Assembly (NCBI GenBank): GCA_964035015.1
Contig: OZ036005.1
Span: 10,362,012-10,426,011, forward strand
Length of the DNA stretch: 64,000 nt
Reading direction: 5' to 3'
Origin: Corallium rubrum
Lineage: Eukaryota; Cnidaria; Anthozoa; Scleralcyonacea; Coralliidae
Positions 32,593 through 45,900 of the stretch are shown one piece after another. Made by a program: the position numbers and the translations under genes. Position 1 is the stretch's first letter. The number at the start of each line of letters is the position of its first letter. Under the pieces are notes generated by a model that ran no database searches, was not told the DNA's origin, and worked only from the letters and a program-made list of their open reading frames with translations.

Positions 32593-35500
32593 CATATGTA
32601 CATCTAGTACGTTTACCATATATGGAATAGCTTGCCTTATATGTAACAAGCAAATACAAGGCACTGACGAGCAAATAGACTAGAATGACGAGCAAATAGA
32701 ACCGATCGTCGACGTTTGTAAGTCGCCTACATGGTGTACTAATATGTTATATGTTGGTAGTCCATTGCATGAAAAGCCAATTGCAGCGTCAAGATTGTGA
32801 AAATCTATTGTCCCATCAAGTTGAAACTCTGGACAAGACTTCTGTGGCCTCCGCAGAGGTTTCTTAATTTGTTGTCTTGTTGATCACTTGATCGAGAATT
32901 ATATAAGAAATTGTGCAGCAACTTCCAACTTTCAAGGGTATTTATAACAACTCTCAGATTATTCTTATCGTTATATCTTAATATCTGCATAATTATAATA
33001 TAAAGACATTGTTATAGAAATCAAAGAAATTATACGGTACAAAGGCATTCTAAATGGCAAACCATGATTTGTGCAAGTTTAGTAAATATATTTAATCTCA
33101 ACTATGTATTCTGCCTACTGTATTTAATTTAAGCTTATTTTTGTGAGGTCATCAAATATAATATGGTTCATGAAAGCTGCAAACATGCAATACCAGAACT
33201 AGGTCCTCACATTTATACCAGAACTACATCCTCATATTCCAGTGTTGAATGTATAATGTGTTAGTTTATAGTTTTACCATTCTGGTAAATTAACTTTATT
33301 GGGTAATATTGCAGATTACGTATAGATCACAGTTTACATTTGATTGTGTATTGCAGAAGATAATGCATGGCATTGCACGTATTAAACTGCTGTATTACTT
33401 AAGTATAGTCCTTGTACAAGGGTTCCTATATTTTTATGGCTGCTGCAACAATCTTAAACATGAAGGGATATACAGAATTTTAAACTCAGTAGCCTCTACA
33501 GTGAAATGAATGACTAGTAAGCTCACAATATATTATCAGATATTTATTATCACACTCAGACCAGTAGTGTGTATTGAGTTATGTCATGATGTCCGTGTGT
33601 ATTTAGAAACCCAGTCTAAACCATGAGCTTAATTATTATTCATGTGGGCAGGGCTTTCAGCATTGGAGATGAGAGAAATTTTATTGAGTGGATAAACAAT
33701 AGATATGGATTTATTTAGAAATCTATGACTATAATTTAACTTTTATAGAAAAAACAAGTACCTTGTTGTTTTTCTTTATGATCTGATGACAATTATTCGA
33801 ACAGCAACACGATATGAACAGAATTGTGATGTTTGTTTTGGCAAAACAGTTCTCAACTGCAGTGAGACTTGAGAAAACATAATAGGTGTATACTTAACCT
33901 GACTGGTAAGATTGTCAGATATGATCTACATTTTGGTATTTCATATATAGTACATAATTTATTTATTTGCATTATCTTGGTAAGATCGATCTTACCAAGA
34001 TAATGCAAATAAATAAATTATGTACTATATATGAAATACCAAAATGTAGATCATATCTGACAATCTTACCAGTCAGGTTAAGTATACACCTATTATGTTT
34101 TCTCAAGTCTCACTGCAGTTGAGAACTGTTTTGCCAAAACAAACATCACAATTCTGTTCATATCGTGTTGCTGTTCGAATAATTGTCATCAGATCATAAA
34201 GAAAAACAACAAGGTACTTGTTTTTTCTATAAAAGTTAAATTATAGTCATAGATTTCTAAATAAATCCATATCTATTGTTTATCCACTCAATAAAATTTC
34301 TCTCATCTCCAATGCTGAAAGCCCTGCCCACATGAATAATAATTAAGCTCATGGTTTAGACTGGGTTTCTAAATACACACGGACATCATGACATAACTCA
34401 ATACACACTACTGGTCTGAGTGTGATAATAAATATCTGATAATATATTGTGAGCTTACTAGTCATTCATTTCACTGTAGAGGCTACTGAGTTTAAAATTC
34501 TGTATATCCCTTCATGTTTAAGATTGTTGCAGCAGCCATAAAAATATAGGAACCCTTGTACAAGGACTATAATTAAGTAATACAGCAGTTTAATACGTGC
34601 AATGCCATGCATTATCTTCTGCAATACACAATCAAATGTAAACTGTGATCTATACGTAATCTGCAATATTACCCAATAAAGTTAATTTACCAGAATGGTA
34701 AAACTATAAACTAACACATTATACATTCAACACTGGAATATGAGGATGTAGTTCTGGTATAAATGTGAGGACCTAGTTCTGGTATTGCATGTTTGCAGCT
34801 TTCATGAACCATATTATATTTGATGACCTCACAAAAATAAGCTTAAATTAAATACAGTAGGCAGAATACATAGTTGAGATTAAATATATTTACTAAACTT
34901 GCACAAATCATGGTTTGCCATTTAGAATGCCTTTGTACCGTATAATTTCTTTGATTTCTATAACAATGTCTTTATATTATAATTATGCAGATATTAAGAT
35001 ATAACGATAAGAATAATCTGAGAGTTGTTATAAATACCCTTGAAAGTTGGAAGTTGCTGCACAATTTCTTATATAATTCTCGATCAAGTGATCAACAAGA
35101 CAACAAATTAAGAAACCTCTGCGGAGGCCACAGAAGTCTTGTCCAGAGTTTCAACTTGATGAGACAATAGATTTTCACAATCTTGACGCTGCAATTGGCT
35201 TTTCATGCAATGGACTACCAACATATAACATATTAGTACACCATGTACACGCGTAAAAACGCACAGCTTGTTTTTGCTTGTTAACAGCCTTGAACATGAT
35301 TGATGTCGACAGGCTTGAACATGGTTGAGCTGGCCAGCTTGAACATGGTTGTTGACAGGCTTGTTCATGCATGTTGGAACAATCTGTTCATGGCTTGTCA
35401 AAGGAACAGACCTGAACAAGGTTGTTGAAACAGCAAGTTTCATGCATGATAACAGCGTTGTTTTAGCGTGATGAAGTAACACGCTAGAACATGGTTGTTC

Positions 35501-38500
35501 TGACATGGTTGTTCCGACATGATATCAATGCTGTTTTTGTCTGTTTAAATCGAGAAGTTTTCGCGTTTTTCCGCATTTTCCCCGTGTATTCCACGCGTGG
35601 ATAAACAAAATGCCGGTACAAAAATTCCCCGGGTGTATGTATGTATGTAAAACTTTATTTAAACACGCTAGCCTCGGACAACATACGCTGATTTCCCCGT
35701 TTGCTGCCGAAAAAACTGAGAAAAAACTTGCACAGAAGTAACTACGACTAAAAAAACTACGCGACAGAAACATCAGGTAACTGTTTTTATTATTTTTCAC
35801 ACCTATCAACTAAGATTTACAAAAGTAAAGAGCATTTCACTACTATAAGTCTTCTTATTTTTCGACGAATGTACAGCGTACAATCCAACAATTTTTGTAC
35901 ACTTCGTTTTTCTAATTTAGCCACATATAATACTGCAAAAAGAAAAGAAAAATGGTCATGCATATAATCTTTACTTACAAATCCAGGCTTGAGAAGATTC
36001 AAAGTATAAATTATGTAGCCAAAACTAGGAAAGAAGAAAAACATCTTATTAGTTTTGGAATACTTTTTGTCAATATTTACCACACTATATAATGCATAAA
36101 TATTAAATACAACATTGCTGAGTTAATCCTGCAATCTACATTTGGTAGCCCATATTTCTTAAATTCCTTCTGCATGGCCACACTATATAAATTAGAGAAG
36201 ACAAAAATATATTTTGAGAATTAAACTAGATACAATGCAACCTATCAACATGTACCTTTAAGCCATTTGACATTTATAATAATGTATAATTTTTTGTCTA
36301 GCTGGATACACCATAAAATAAAGAAAAAAAGAAAGAAAGGCATATTACTATTAGTTTCTAAATCTCAAAAATGCTAGCAAATGTACACCTGTATTTTCTC
36401 CTTGCCTGGAGAAAGAGAAGAGAAAAAAATACATGAATTTCTAAATCTTAAAAATGCTAACCTAATACACACCTGTTAGGTTTTATTGTGGTTATAATCT
36501 CTGCTTACCAGGCCAAGCTACACAGAGGAAAAGAAGGACCTTCATTTCTAAACCTTAAAAATGCTGAGCTATAAATACACACCTGTTAGATGTCATCATA
36601 AATTCATAATTATTTTCCATTGTCAGGCCTGATGCAGTGATGCTACATAATGAAAAAAAAACCCAACAAACAATATAATAAAAATAAAACAATATAATAA
36701 AAATGACTTTTCAGCTGTCTTATTTATTCAATCCAGGCCCTGGTTTCTTGCCCACAACTCACATAGTAGATCTTTACTCTTCTTTATTGTTCATGTTGCC
36801 ATATCACCACTGCATTTGTATACTATGAAAAAAAATGAAAAAAACAGGTAAAACATTTTGTAAACTTTTCCTCTTCTGATTAACTGAAAGTTTACCTTCA
36901 GTTTCCTCTAATAAAACCACTGTACTAGAGTTTGATCTTGAATATATTTACAAAAAATTTAGAAGACAGTCATTTTAAACATGCATGTGGCATACATTGT
37001 CCTGTTATTAAATGATATAAAATAACAAGAAATGTGAAGTAGAATATTTCATACCATTTTAAATATATTTTAAATTTGGCTCACCTCTATACCAGTTTTT
37101 GTATAATGGTAGTTTATTGGTATGGAAAGCAGTTATACCTGTGCAATGTTCTGGCTTAAGGTATTGCATGTAGTTATGGCTAGTATACAGTCAGATAAAT
37201 AATAATATAAATAATCATATATAATGTAAGAAAAACAACTTAAAATAAATTATTATTAGAGTTTTACGAATATTGTTTACTACCATAATTGTAAACATAT
37301 AATGAAATGTTAGTCTTGATACCTGAATAAATATTTTTATAGTGTTATTATGCACCTGTCAATGTTAGCCCCGTGGGATGGGGGTTGGGGGTGGGGATTT
37401 GACAATTTATCATTAAAAATTGCCGTATTCCACTCCCTATCCCTCATGTTTCTCCTCTGCTACAACCAAAAATCCCCACGTCTGAAGAGACATTCACTGT
37501 CAGTTTCAACTCTGGGGATGGACATCTTGATCAATTCCCTACCCCTTGCCTGACACACCCCCCTTTGGGACTAACATTGATAGGTGCATTACATTTTCTG
37601 GATTGGGGCTTCATATGCATTTAAAAATAAGAAAATTCATGCATAATAAAATATCAGCAAATGTTTCTTTGACATTTAATACTACCCCCCCCCCCCACCC
37701 CATCTCATGCACCCCTCGAGTGTATGTATCAATTTGTGGTTATATAATTATAAATAGTTTTAGTTACAAATATCAAAGCCCAGACAATTACTTTGAAAAA
37801 GCCCATAACAATGATAACATTGAAGAAATGGTAAAAATGAAAATATTTATTGAACTGCAACATCTTCGCAGAGTGATTAAATTATTACAATTACAAAGAC
37901 TTTATGTACATAAGGTTTTCTTCAATGTTATGGGCTTTTTCAAAGTAATTGTCTGCGCTTTGATATTTTTAACTAAATTACGTTTTCCGCCTGGAATCTC
38001 TGTCTCGATTATAAATAGTTTTGTGCAATGCTATTACTATATGTCCGACAAATCCGACAATATTAGAAAACAACAGAATTATTTACGTCCAGAAGTTTCA
38101 TTTCTAACTTAATCTTATTGTACTATCATTCATTTGACTGGTTTACTAGATTTTAAAACTTACCTTAGGGAAAAGGGAAAATACTTTGTTGCTGCTGACG
38201 CCATAGCTTTTGTACAATTGTACAATTTTGCCTTGTTTCAACACCAGTGTTTTGTCGCATTTTGGAAAAGAAACGAGCTTCACAAGCTTTCAAACTAGTA
38301 CCGTACATACTGCTGGAACTGTTATATCTCCAAAGTCCTGGCCCAACGAGGATATATATAAGTTAGTGAGTGATGATTTTTTCGTTTCCATTTTCTTCAA
38401 GACACTCTGCAGTGAGTCTCTGGGCATGCTGTACAAAACTCACACACTTGTTGCACGTAATTTCCGCCACAAAAACATACACAGAAAACTGTCAAAGTTT

Positions 38501-39138
38501 GAAATAAACATCCAACGTTTTTTATGTTAAGAAGACATGACTTTTTCGATAATTCAGCGTGCCAAGGACTGTAAGTTCGTTGCGTGAAAGTGTCGAGAAT
38601 CCTCGCGTGTTCCTCGCTAAAAACACGAACACTCGTAACAGGCATGAACAATGTTGTCGAACGAACAACGTTGTTCATGCCTGTTTGAACAACATAAAAC
38701 TATCATGATGAGTCAACAGTGTTGTTCATGCATGATACAACATGTTGTTCGGGCATGATGAATCAACAGGATTGAACAGTCATGATACAACAACCATGAA
38801 CTTGGTTGTTTTATCAAGCTAGGTTTTGCTTGTTGTGACATGCATGAACAAGCCTTGTCGATTCTCCAAGCTGTAACAACATGTTGAAACATGCATGAAC
38901 AATGCTGTTATTTCACCAATCATGTTCTAGCCTGTTAACAGTGCTGTTCATGGGTTGTTGAGCCAACAACCCTGTTATAGCCTGTGAGATTTTTACGTGT
39001 GTAGGCGACTTACAAACGTCGACGATCGGTTCTATTTGCTCGTCATTCTAGTCTATTTGCTCGTCAGTGCCTTGTATTTGCTTGTTACATATAAGGCAAG
39101 CTATTCCATATATGGTAAACGTACTAGATGTACATATG
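32593..39138. repeat. Spacer-less giant palindrome, right arm interrupted
   Basis: The centre is between 33987 and 33988, within TAAGATCGATCTTA. The left arm (32593-33987, about 1.4 kb) is matched by 33988-35247 continued at 39004-39138. In the parts compared by eye I found only two or three substitutions (e.g. one that changes S to I in the mirrored 66-codon ORFs at 33309-33509 and 34466-34666). The gap in the right arm is exactly the 3.75-kb TA-flanked element. No recognised gene lies in the arms. Confidence 0.9.
35248..39001. mobile_element. 3.75-kb TIR element with TA TSD
   Basis: Ends CACGCGTAAAAACGCACAGC and (inverted) CACACGTAAAAATCTCACAG; TA at 35246-35247 and 39002-39003. The uninterrupted left palindrome arm shows the empty site with a single TA. 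The subterminal regions (35270-35520, 38640-38990) are rich in degenerate GTTGTTCATGCATG-type words. The interior is AT-rich with three ~100-bp repeats (36340-36600, ATTTCTAAATCTTAAAAATG type), a C run at 37686-37698, and a hairpin at 37765-37828/37917-37975. No transposase domain recognised; a Cys-rich stretch (minus, about 38397-38480) could be a decayed zinc-binding C-terminus. Confidence 0.85.
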
Positions 39139-39155
39139 CAAAATTCGGGTGATCT

Positions 39156-39208
39156 CCATTCTCGTCCCCAGAGCCTCTCCCGTGCTGGCGTGCGGAAAAG
39201 GCTCGGGG
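39156..39208 (+). repeat. Dispersed ~50-bp repeat, inverted at 50225-50283
   Basis: ATTCTCGTCCCCAGAGCCTC ... CGGAAAAGGCTC matches the reverse complement of 50228-50282. The two copies bracket the giant foldback element but lie outside its ends, and are probably unrelated insertions of one repeat. Confidence 0.6.
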
Positions 39209-39506
39209 GGGGGGGGGGGGGGGGTGTGTGAATCCATAATCATCGCGATCTGATTGGTTGTTCAAATTCAAAGGCCTATATATAACGAGCTTAGTGAATG
39301 TTTATAAATAAACAATATTTGAGACACGAAATCTGACAACGAAGCACAATTCTAATATAGTTCTAATCCGAACAATTTAATCGCACGTTTTTCAAAGCAT
39401 TCCTCTTATATAATTAAATCAAACACAGAAGACAGACAGCAATTTGAAACCGATAGGTGATAGGCGATAGACAGCACATCGCAGGATGTTCGTTGCATGG
39501 TACATA
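39209..39506. other. Spacer with G run and a promoter-like motif pair
   Basis: An 18-bp G run is followed by ATTGG (inverted CCAAT) near 39254 and CTATATATAACG near 39279. Spacing would suit a core promoter, but no gene follows; the foldback element begins at 39507. Confidence 0.25.
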
Positions 39507-39679
39507 TTAAGAAACCACTGTGAAGTATGCACCACATTCAGCCTTCGATTCAAGCCTTCGATTCGGCCTTCGATTCAGCCGTCGATTCAATTATCGCATG
39601 TTATTGCGAAGTTATCTCCATATTCATCAGGTGGTCGCTATAACAGAATATCATACAAATACACAATTTTCTCAGGCGC

Positions 39680-41890
39680 TATTCTATAGGATTTCTTCAA
39701 ATTAACATATCTTGTACAGAATTTCATGCTCTTTCATCTAGTATAAGTCTCCAGAGTAGCAAAGACCCATGGACGACGTAGGCAAGCTTTAAACAAATTG
39801 CGGCGCAGCGGTATTAATACGACTGACGGGGTTGTGTTGTATATTGCATACACATCAGATTATAAACACAATTTTCTCAGCTGCTATTCTATACGATCTT
39901 CTAAAATTTACATATACTGTAGAGAATTTCATGCTCTTTCATCTAGTGTAAGTCTCCAGAGTGGCATAGACCCATGAACGACGCAGGCAGGCTTTAATTA
40001 AACAAATTGCGGCGCGGTGTAATTAATACGACCGACCGGGCTTGTGTTGGCAGTTGTATATTGCATATACATCAGATATAAACACAATTTTCTCAGCCGC
40101 TATTCTATACGATTTTTTTTAATTTACATATGTTGTAGAGAATTTCAAGCTCTTTCATGTAGTATAAGTCTCCAGAGTGGCATAGACCCATGAACGACAC
40201 AGGCAAGCTTTAAACAAATTGCGGCGCGGTGTACGTAATTAATACGACTGACGGGGCTTCTGTTGACAGTTGTATATTACATATACATCAGATATAAACA
40301 CAATTTTCTCAGCCGCTATTCTATACGATTTTTTAAAATTTACATATGTTGTAGAGAATTTCATGCTCTTTCATGTAGGGTAAGTCTCCAGAGTGGCATA
40401 GACCCATGAACGACGCAGGCAAGCTTTAAACAAATTGCGGCGCGGTGTTATTAATACGACTGACGTGGGTTGCCTTGAATGTTTCAGATTACATCGGAAA
40501 AAGTACAATTTTCTCAGCCGCTATTTTATACGATTTTTTTTAATTTACATATGTTGTAGAGAATTTCATGCTCTTTCATCTAGTGTAAGTCACCAGAGTG
40601 GCATAGACCCATGAACGACGCAGGCAAGCTTTAAACAAATTGCGGCGCGGTGTTATTAATACGACGGACGTGGGTTGCCTTGAATGTTTCAGATTACATC
40701 GGAAAAAGTACAATTTTCTCAGCCGCTATTCTATACGATTTTTTTTAATTTACATATGTTGTAGCGAATTTCATGCTCTTTCATCTAGTATAAGTCTCCA
40801 GAGTGGCATAGACCCAGGAACGACGCAGGCAAGCTTTAAACAAATTGCGGCGCTGTGTTATTAATACGACTGACGGGGGTTGTTTTGTATATTGCATATA
40901 CATCAGATATAAACACAATTTTCTCAGCCGCTATTCTATACGATTTTTTTAAATTTACATATGTTGTAGAGAATTTCAAGCTCTTTCATGTAGTATAAGT
41001 CTCCATAGTGGCATAGACCCATGAACGACACAGGCAAGCTTTAAACAAATTGCGGCGCGGCCAGTACCTAATTAATACGACTGAGGGGGCTTCTGTTGAC
41101 AGTTGTATATTACATATACATCAGATATAAACACAATTTTCTCAGCCGCTATTCTATACGATTTTTTTAAATTTACATATGTTGTAGAGAATTTCATGCT
41201 TTTTCATCTAGTATAAGTTTCCAGAGTGGCGTAGACCCATGAACGACGCAGGCTAGCTTTAAACAAATTCCGGCGCGGTGTTATTAATACGACTGACGGG
41301 GCTTGCCTTGAATGTTTCAGATTACATCGGAAAAAGTACAATTTTCTCAGCCGCTATTCTATACGATTTTTTTAAATTTACATATGTTCTAGAGAATATC
41401 ATGCTCTTTCATCTAGTATAAGTCCCCAGAGTGGCATAGACCCATGAACGACACAGGCAAGCTTTAAACAAATTGCGGCGCGGTGTTATTAATACGACTG
41501 ACCGGGGTTGCCTTGAATGTTTCAGATTACATCGGAAAAAGTACAATTTTCTCAGCCGCTATTCTATACGATTTTTTTAAATTTACATATGTTGTAGAGA
41601 ATTTCATGCTCTTTCGTCTAGTTTAAATCTCCAGAGTGGCATAGACAAATGAACGACGCAGGCAAGCTTTAAACAAATTGCGGCGCTGTGTTATTAATAC
41701 GACTGACGTGGGTTGCCTTGAATGTTTCAGATTACATCGGAAAAAGTACAATTTTCTCAGCCGCTATTCTATACGATTTTTTTAAATTTACATATGTTGT
41801 AGAGAATTTCATGCTCTTTCATCTAGTATAAATTTCCAGAGTGGCATAGACCCATGAACGACGTAGGGAAGCTTTAAACAAATTGCGGCG
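39680..41890 (+). repeat. ~207-bp satellite array, left arm (about 10 monomers)
   Basis: Monomer landmarks: AAGCTTTAAACAAATTGCGG, TTATTAATACGACTGACG, TTTTCTCAGCCGCTATTCTA, TTTACATATGTTGTAGAGAA, CTCCAGAGTGGCATAGACCC. Two types alternate irregularly: one with GATTACATCGGAAAAAGTAC and one with CATATACATCAGATATAAAC before the shared TTTTCTCAGCC. Confidence 0.95.
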
Positions 41891-42985
41891 TCAGTTCAAC
41901 TTCCGGGAAATTGTTTAGACTTTTAGCAAGTCTGCATCTTGACTGTTTCGAGACGGGTTTGTTCCAAGATGTGATATTTTGATTTAATAAATACATTATG
42001 TGTGGGAGGCAATAATTCCGCATTGCGTCCCAACCATCATACTGTATTTAAATCAAAATAATACGTCTTGAAACAAACCCGTGTCGAGACAACCAAAAGC
42101 CAGACTTGGAGCATGTCTATGAAATTGTTTTGCCGTTATAATTACATCGCATTTTCGATTGTAGTTAAAGTTAAAGGTAATGCTCAGTAGTTTATTAGTA
42201 AATTGAATAAGGTAGACGACACAGAATTACAATTTACCCAAAAAGAACCCGATGAAATTATAGATCAAATTAAACACGAAAGCGAGTAAAGATTACACTG
42301 CATTTCCATACTGTTTTAATCAAACCGATTTATGTTTTAGGTTTTAGTTGTTTTAAGAATAGAAAAAACAGTAAGCGAAATTGTATATTGGACTTTTTTC
42401 ATTATACTGTTACCGTAAGCCATTTATTACTTGATGACTGTGGTGATATTTTAATCAGTTCATGGGAGTATATTTATATTACCTTAAAGTGCTTATATCA
42501 CTTGTGGGGTTTTAACACATTTAAGTAGATCAAAAAAGTTAGTTAATAAGTTGTTTTGCCGTTTTTGATTTAGTTTAATAGTTTGTGAGATATAGACCTT
42601 TAAACATGCCAATTTTGGGCCTTTCGCCAAAAATTTCCGTCATTCATTTTTAAGCACGAGGGCCTGTGACTCAGGAACCCAAGACGACTTAATATAGATA
42701 TATTTTTAGGCGAGGTACAGCACATCAATCGTGCGTGCTTTTTGTACATGATAAACATATCAATGAGTGACACTCTATCTCTTTTGAATACGCAGGCAAC
42801 TCTAGTTGCTTAAGTAGTGCACGTGTATATAGTAGATGAATAAATTTGTTCTAACTCTTTGTTTGTTCGAACTGCATGGTATCAAACACGCCGCGAAAAC
42901 TTGTATCCAGGGTCTTATCTTGGCGTTCTAGCAACTTATTACCCTCGTAAAAAGACCCTGGGTACGAGTCCGAAACAAAAACACG
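41891..42985. other. Central loop of the foldback element
   Basis: Single-copy sequence. Includes a small inverted repeat (41944-41988 / 42048-42098; arms CGAGACGGGTTTGTT and TATTTTGATTTAA), a second GTTTCGAGACGGG-like unit, and AT-rich text with no ORF above about 60 codons. A TATAGTAGATGAATAAATTTG stretch lies near 42826. Confidence 0.6.
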
Positions 42986-45900
42986 CATTACTCGGTAAAT
43001 TTGTTTAAAGATTGTCTATTTGCCTGGTTCGTTCATGGGTATTACCATTCTGGAGATTTATACTAAATTAAAGAGCTTGAAATTCTCTACAACATATGTA
43101 AATTAAAAAAAATCGTATAGAATAGAGGCTGAGAAAACTGTACTTTTTCCGATGTAATCTGAAACATTCAAGGCAACCCCCGTCCGTCGTATTAATAACA
43201 CCGCGCCGCAATTTGTTTAAAGCTTGCCTGCGTCGTTCATGGGTCTATGCCACTCTGGTGACTTATACTAGATGAAAGTGCATGAAATTCTCTACAACAT
43301 ATGTAAATTAAAAAAAATCGTATAGAATAGCGGCTGAGAAAATTGTACTTTTTCCGATGTAATCTGAAACATTCAAGGCAAGCCCCGTCAGTCGTATTAA
43401 TAACACCGCGCCGCAATTTGTTTAAAGCTTGCTTGCGTCGTTCATGGGTCTATGCCACTCTGGAAACTTATACTCCATGAAAGAGCATGAAATTCTCTAC
43501 AACATATGTAAATTTGAAAAAATCGTATAGAATAGCGGCTGAGAAAATTGTGTTTATATCTGATGTATATGCAATATACAAAACAACACCCGTCAGTCGT
43601 ATTAATAACACCGCGCCGCAATTTGTTTAAAGCTTGCCTGCGTCGTTCATGGGTCTATGCCACTCTGGAGACTTATACTACATGAAAGAGCTTTAAATTC
43701 TCTACAACATATGTAAATTTAAAAAAATCGTATAGAATAGCGGCTGAGAAAATTGTGTTTATATCTGACGTATATGCAATATACAAAACAACCCCCGTCA
43801 GTCGTATTAATAACACCGCGCCGCAATTTGTTTAAAGCTTGCCTGCGTCGTTCATGGGTCTATGCCACTATGGAAACTTATACTAAATGAAAGAGCATGA
43901 AATTCTCTACAACATATGTAAATTAAAAAAAATCGTATAGAATAGCGGCTGAGAAAATTGTACTTTTTCCGATGTAATCTGAAACATTCAAGGCAACCCC
44001 GGTCCGTCGTATTAATAACACCGCGCCGCAATTTGTTTAAAGCTTGCCTGCGTCGTTCATGGGTCTATGCCACTCTGGTGACTTATACTAGATGAAAGAG
44101 CATGAAATTCTCTATAACATATGTAAATTTAAAAAAATCGTATAGAATAGCGGCTGAGAAAATTGTACTTTTTCCGATGTAATCTGAAACATTCAAGGCA
44201 ACCCACGTCAGTCGTATTAATAACACCGCGCCGCAATTTGTTTAAAGCTTGCCTGCGTCGTTCATGGGTCTATGCCACTCTGGAGACTTACACTACATGA
44301 AAGAGCATGAAATTCTCTACAACATATGTAAATTTAAAAAAATCGTATAGAATAGCGGCTGAGAAAACTGTACTTTTTCCGATGTAATCTGAAACATTCA
44401 AGGCAACCCCCGTCCGTCGTATTAATAACACCGCGCCGCAATTTGTTTAAAGCTTCCCTGCGTCGTTCATGGGTCTATGCCACTATGGAGACTTATACTA
44501 GATGAAAGAGCATGAAATTCTCTACAACATATGTAAATTAAAAAAAATCGTATAGAATAGCGGCTGAGAAAATTGTACTTTTTCCGATGTAATCTGAAAC
44601 ATTCAAGGCAACCCACGTCCGTCGTATTAATAACACCGCGCCGCAATTTGTTTAAAGCTTGCCTGCGTCGTTCATGGGTATATGCCACTCTGGTGACTTA
44701 CACTAGATGAAAGAGCATGAAATTCTCTACAGCATATGTAAATTTAAAAAAATCGTATAGAATAGCGGCTGAGAAAATTGTACTTTTTCCGATGTAATCT
44801 GAAACATTCAAGGCAACCCCGGTCCGTCGTATTAATAACACCGCGCCGCAATTTGTTTAAAGCTTGCCTGCGTCGTTCATGGGTCTATGCCACTCTGGTG
44901 ACTTATACTAGATGAAAGAGCATGAAATTCTCTATAACATATGTAAATTTAAAAAAATCGTATAGAATAGCGGCTGAGAAAATTGTACTTTTTCCGATGT
45001 AATCTGAAACATTCAAGGCAACCCACGTCAGTCGTATTAATAACACCGCGCCGCAATTTGTTTAAAGCTTGCCTGCGTCGTTCATGGGTCTATGCCACTC
45101 TGAAAACTTATACTAGATGAAAGAGCATGAAATTCTCTACAACATATGTAAATTTAAAGAAATCGTATGGAATAGCGGCTGAGAAAATTGTGTTTATATC
45201 TGATGTATATGCAATATACAACTGTCAACACAAGCCCTGTCAGTCGTATTAATTACGTACACCAGGCCGCAATTTGTTTAAAGCCTGCCTGCGTCGTTCC
45301 TGGGTCTATGCCACTCTGGAGACTTATACTGCAAATTTAAAAAAATCGTATAGAATAGCGGCTGAGAAAATTGTACTTTTTCCGATGTAATCTGAAACAT
45401 TCAAGGCAAGCCCCGTCAGTCGTATTAATAACACCGCGCCGCAATTTGTTTAAAGCTTGCTTGCGTCGTTCATGGGTCTATGCCACTCTGGAAACTTATT
45501 CTCCATGAAAGAGCATGAAATTCTCTACAACATATGTAAATTTGAAAAAATCGTATAGAATAGCGGCTGAGAAAATTGTGTTTATATCTGATGTATATGC
45601 AATATACAAAACAACACCCGTCAGTCGTATTAATAACACCGCGCCGCAATTTGTTTAAAGCTTGCCTGCGTCGTTCATGGGTCTATGCCACTCTGGAGAC
45701 TTATACTACATGAAAGAGCTTGAAATTCTCTACAACATATGTAAATTTAAAAAAATCGTATAGAATAGCGGCTGAGAAAATTGTACTTTTTCCGATGTAA
45801 TCTGAAACATTCAAGGCAACCCCCGTCAGTCGTATTAATAACACCGCGCCGCAATTTGTTTAAAGCTTGCCTGCGTCGTTCATGGGTCTATGCCACTCTG

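Noticed and set aside
37546-38112. 188-codon ORF inside the 3.75-kb element
   Set aside because: It spans a poly-C run and both arms of an inverted repeat; no recognised domain.
40640-40864. ORFs of 60-75 codons recurring in the satellite (also 44467, 49359)
   Set aside because: They cross monomer borders and are open in only some monomers; no family resemblance and no conservation of frame between monomers.
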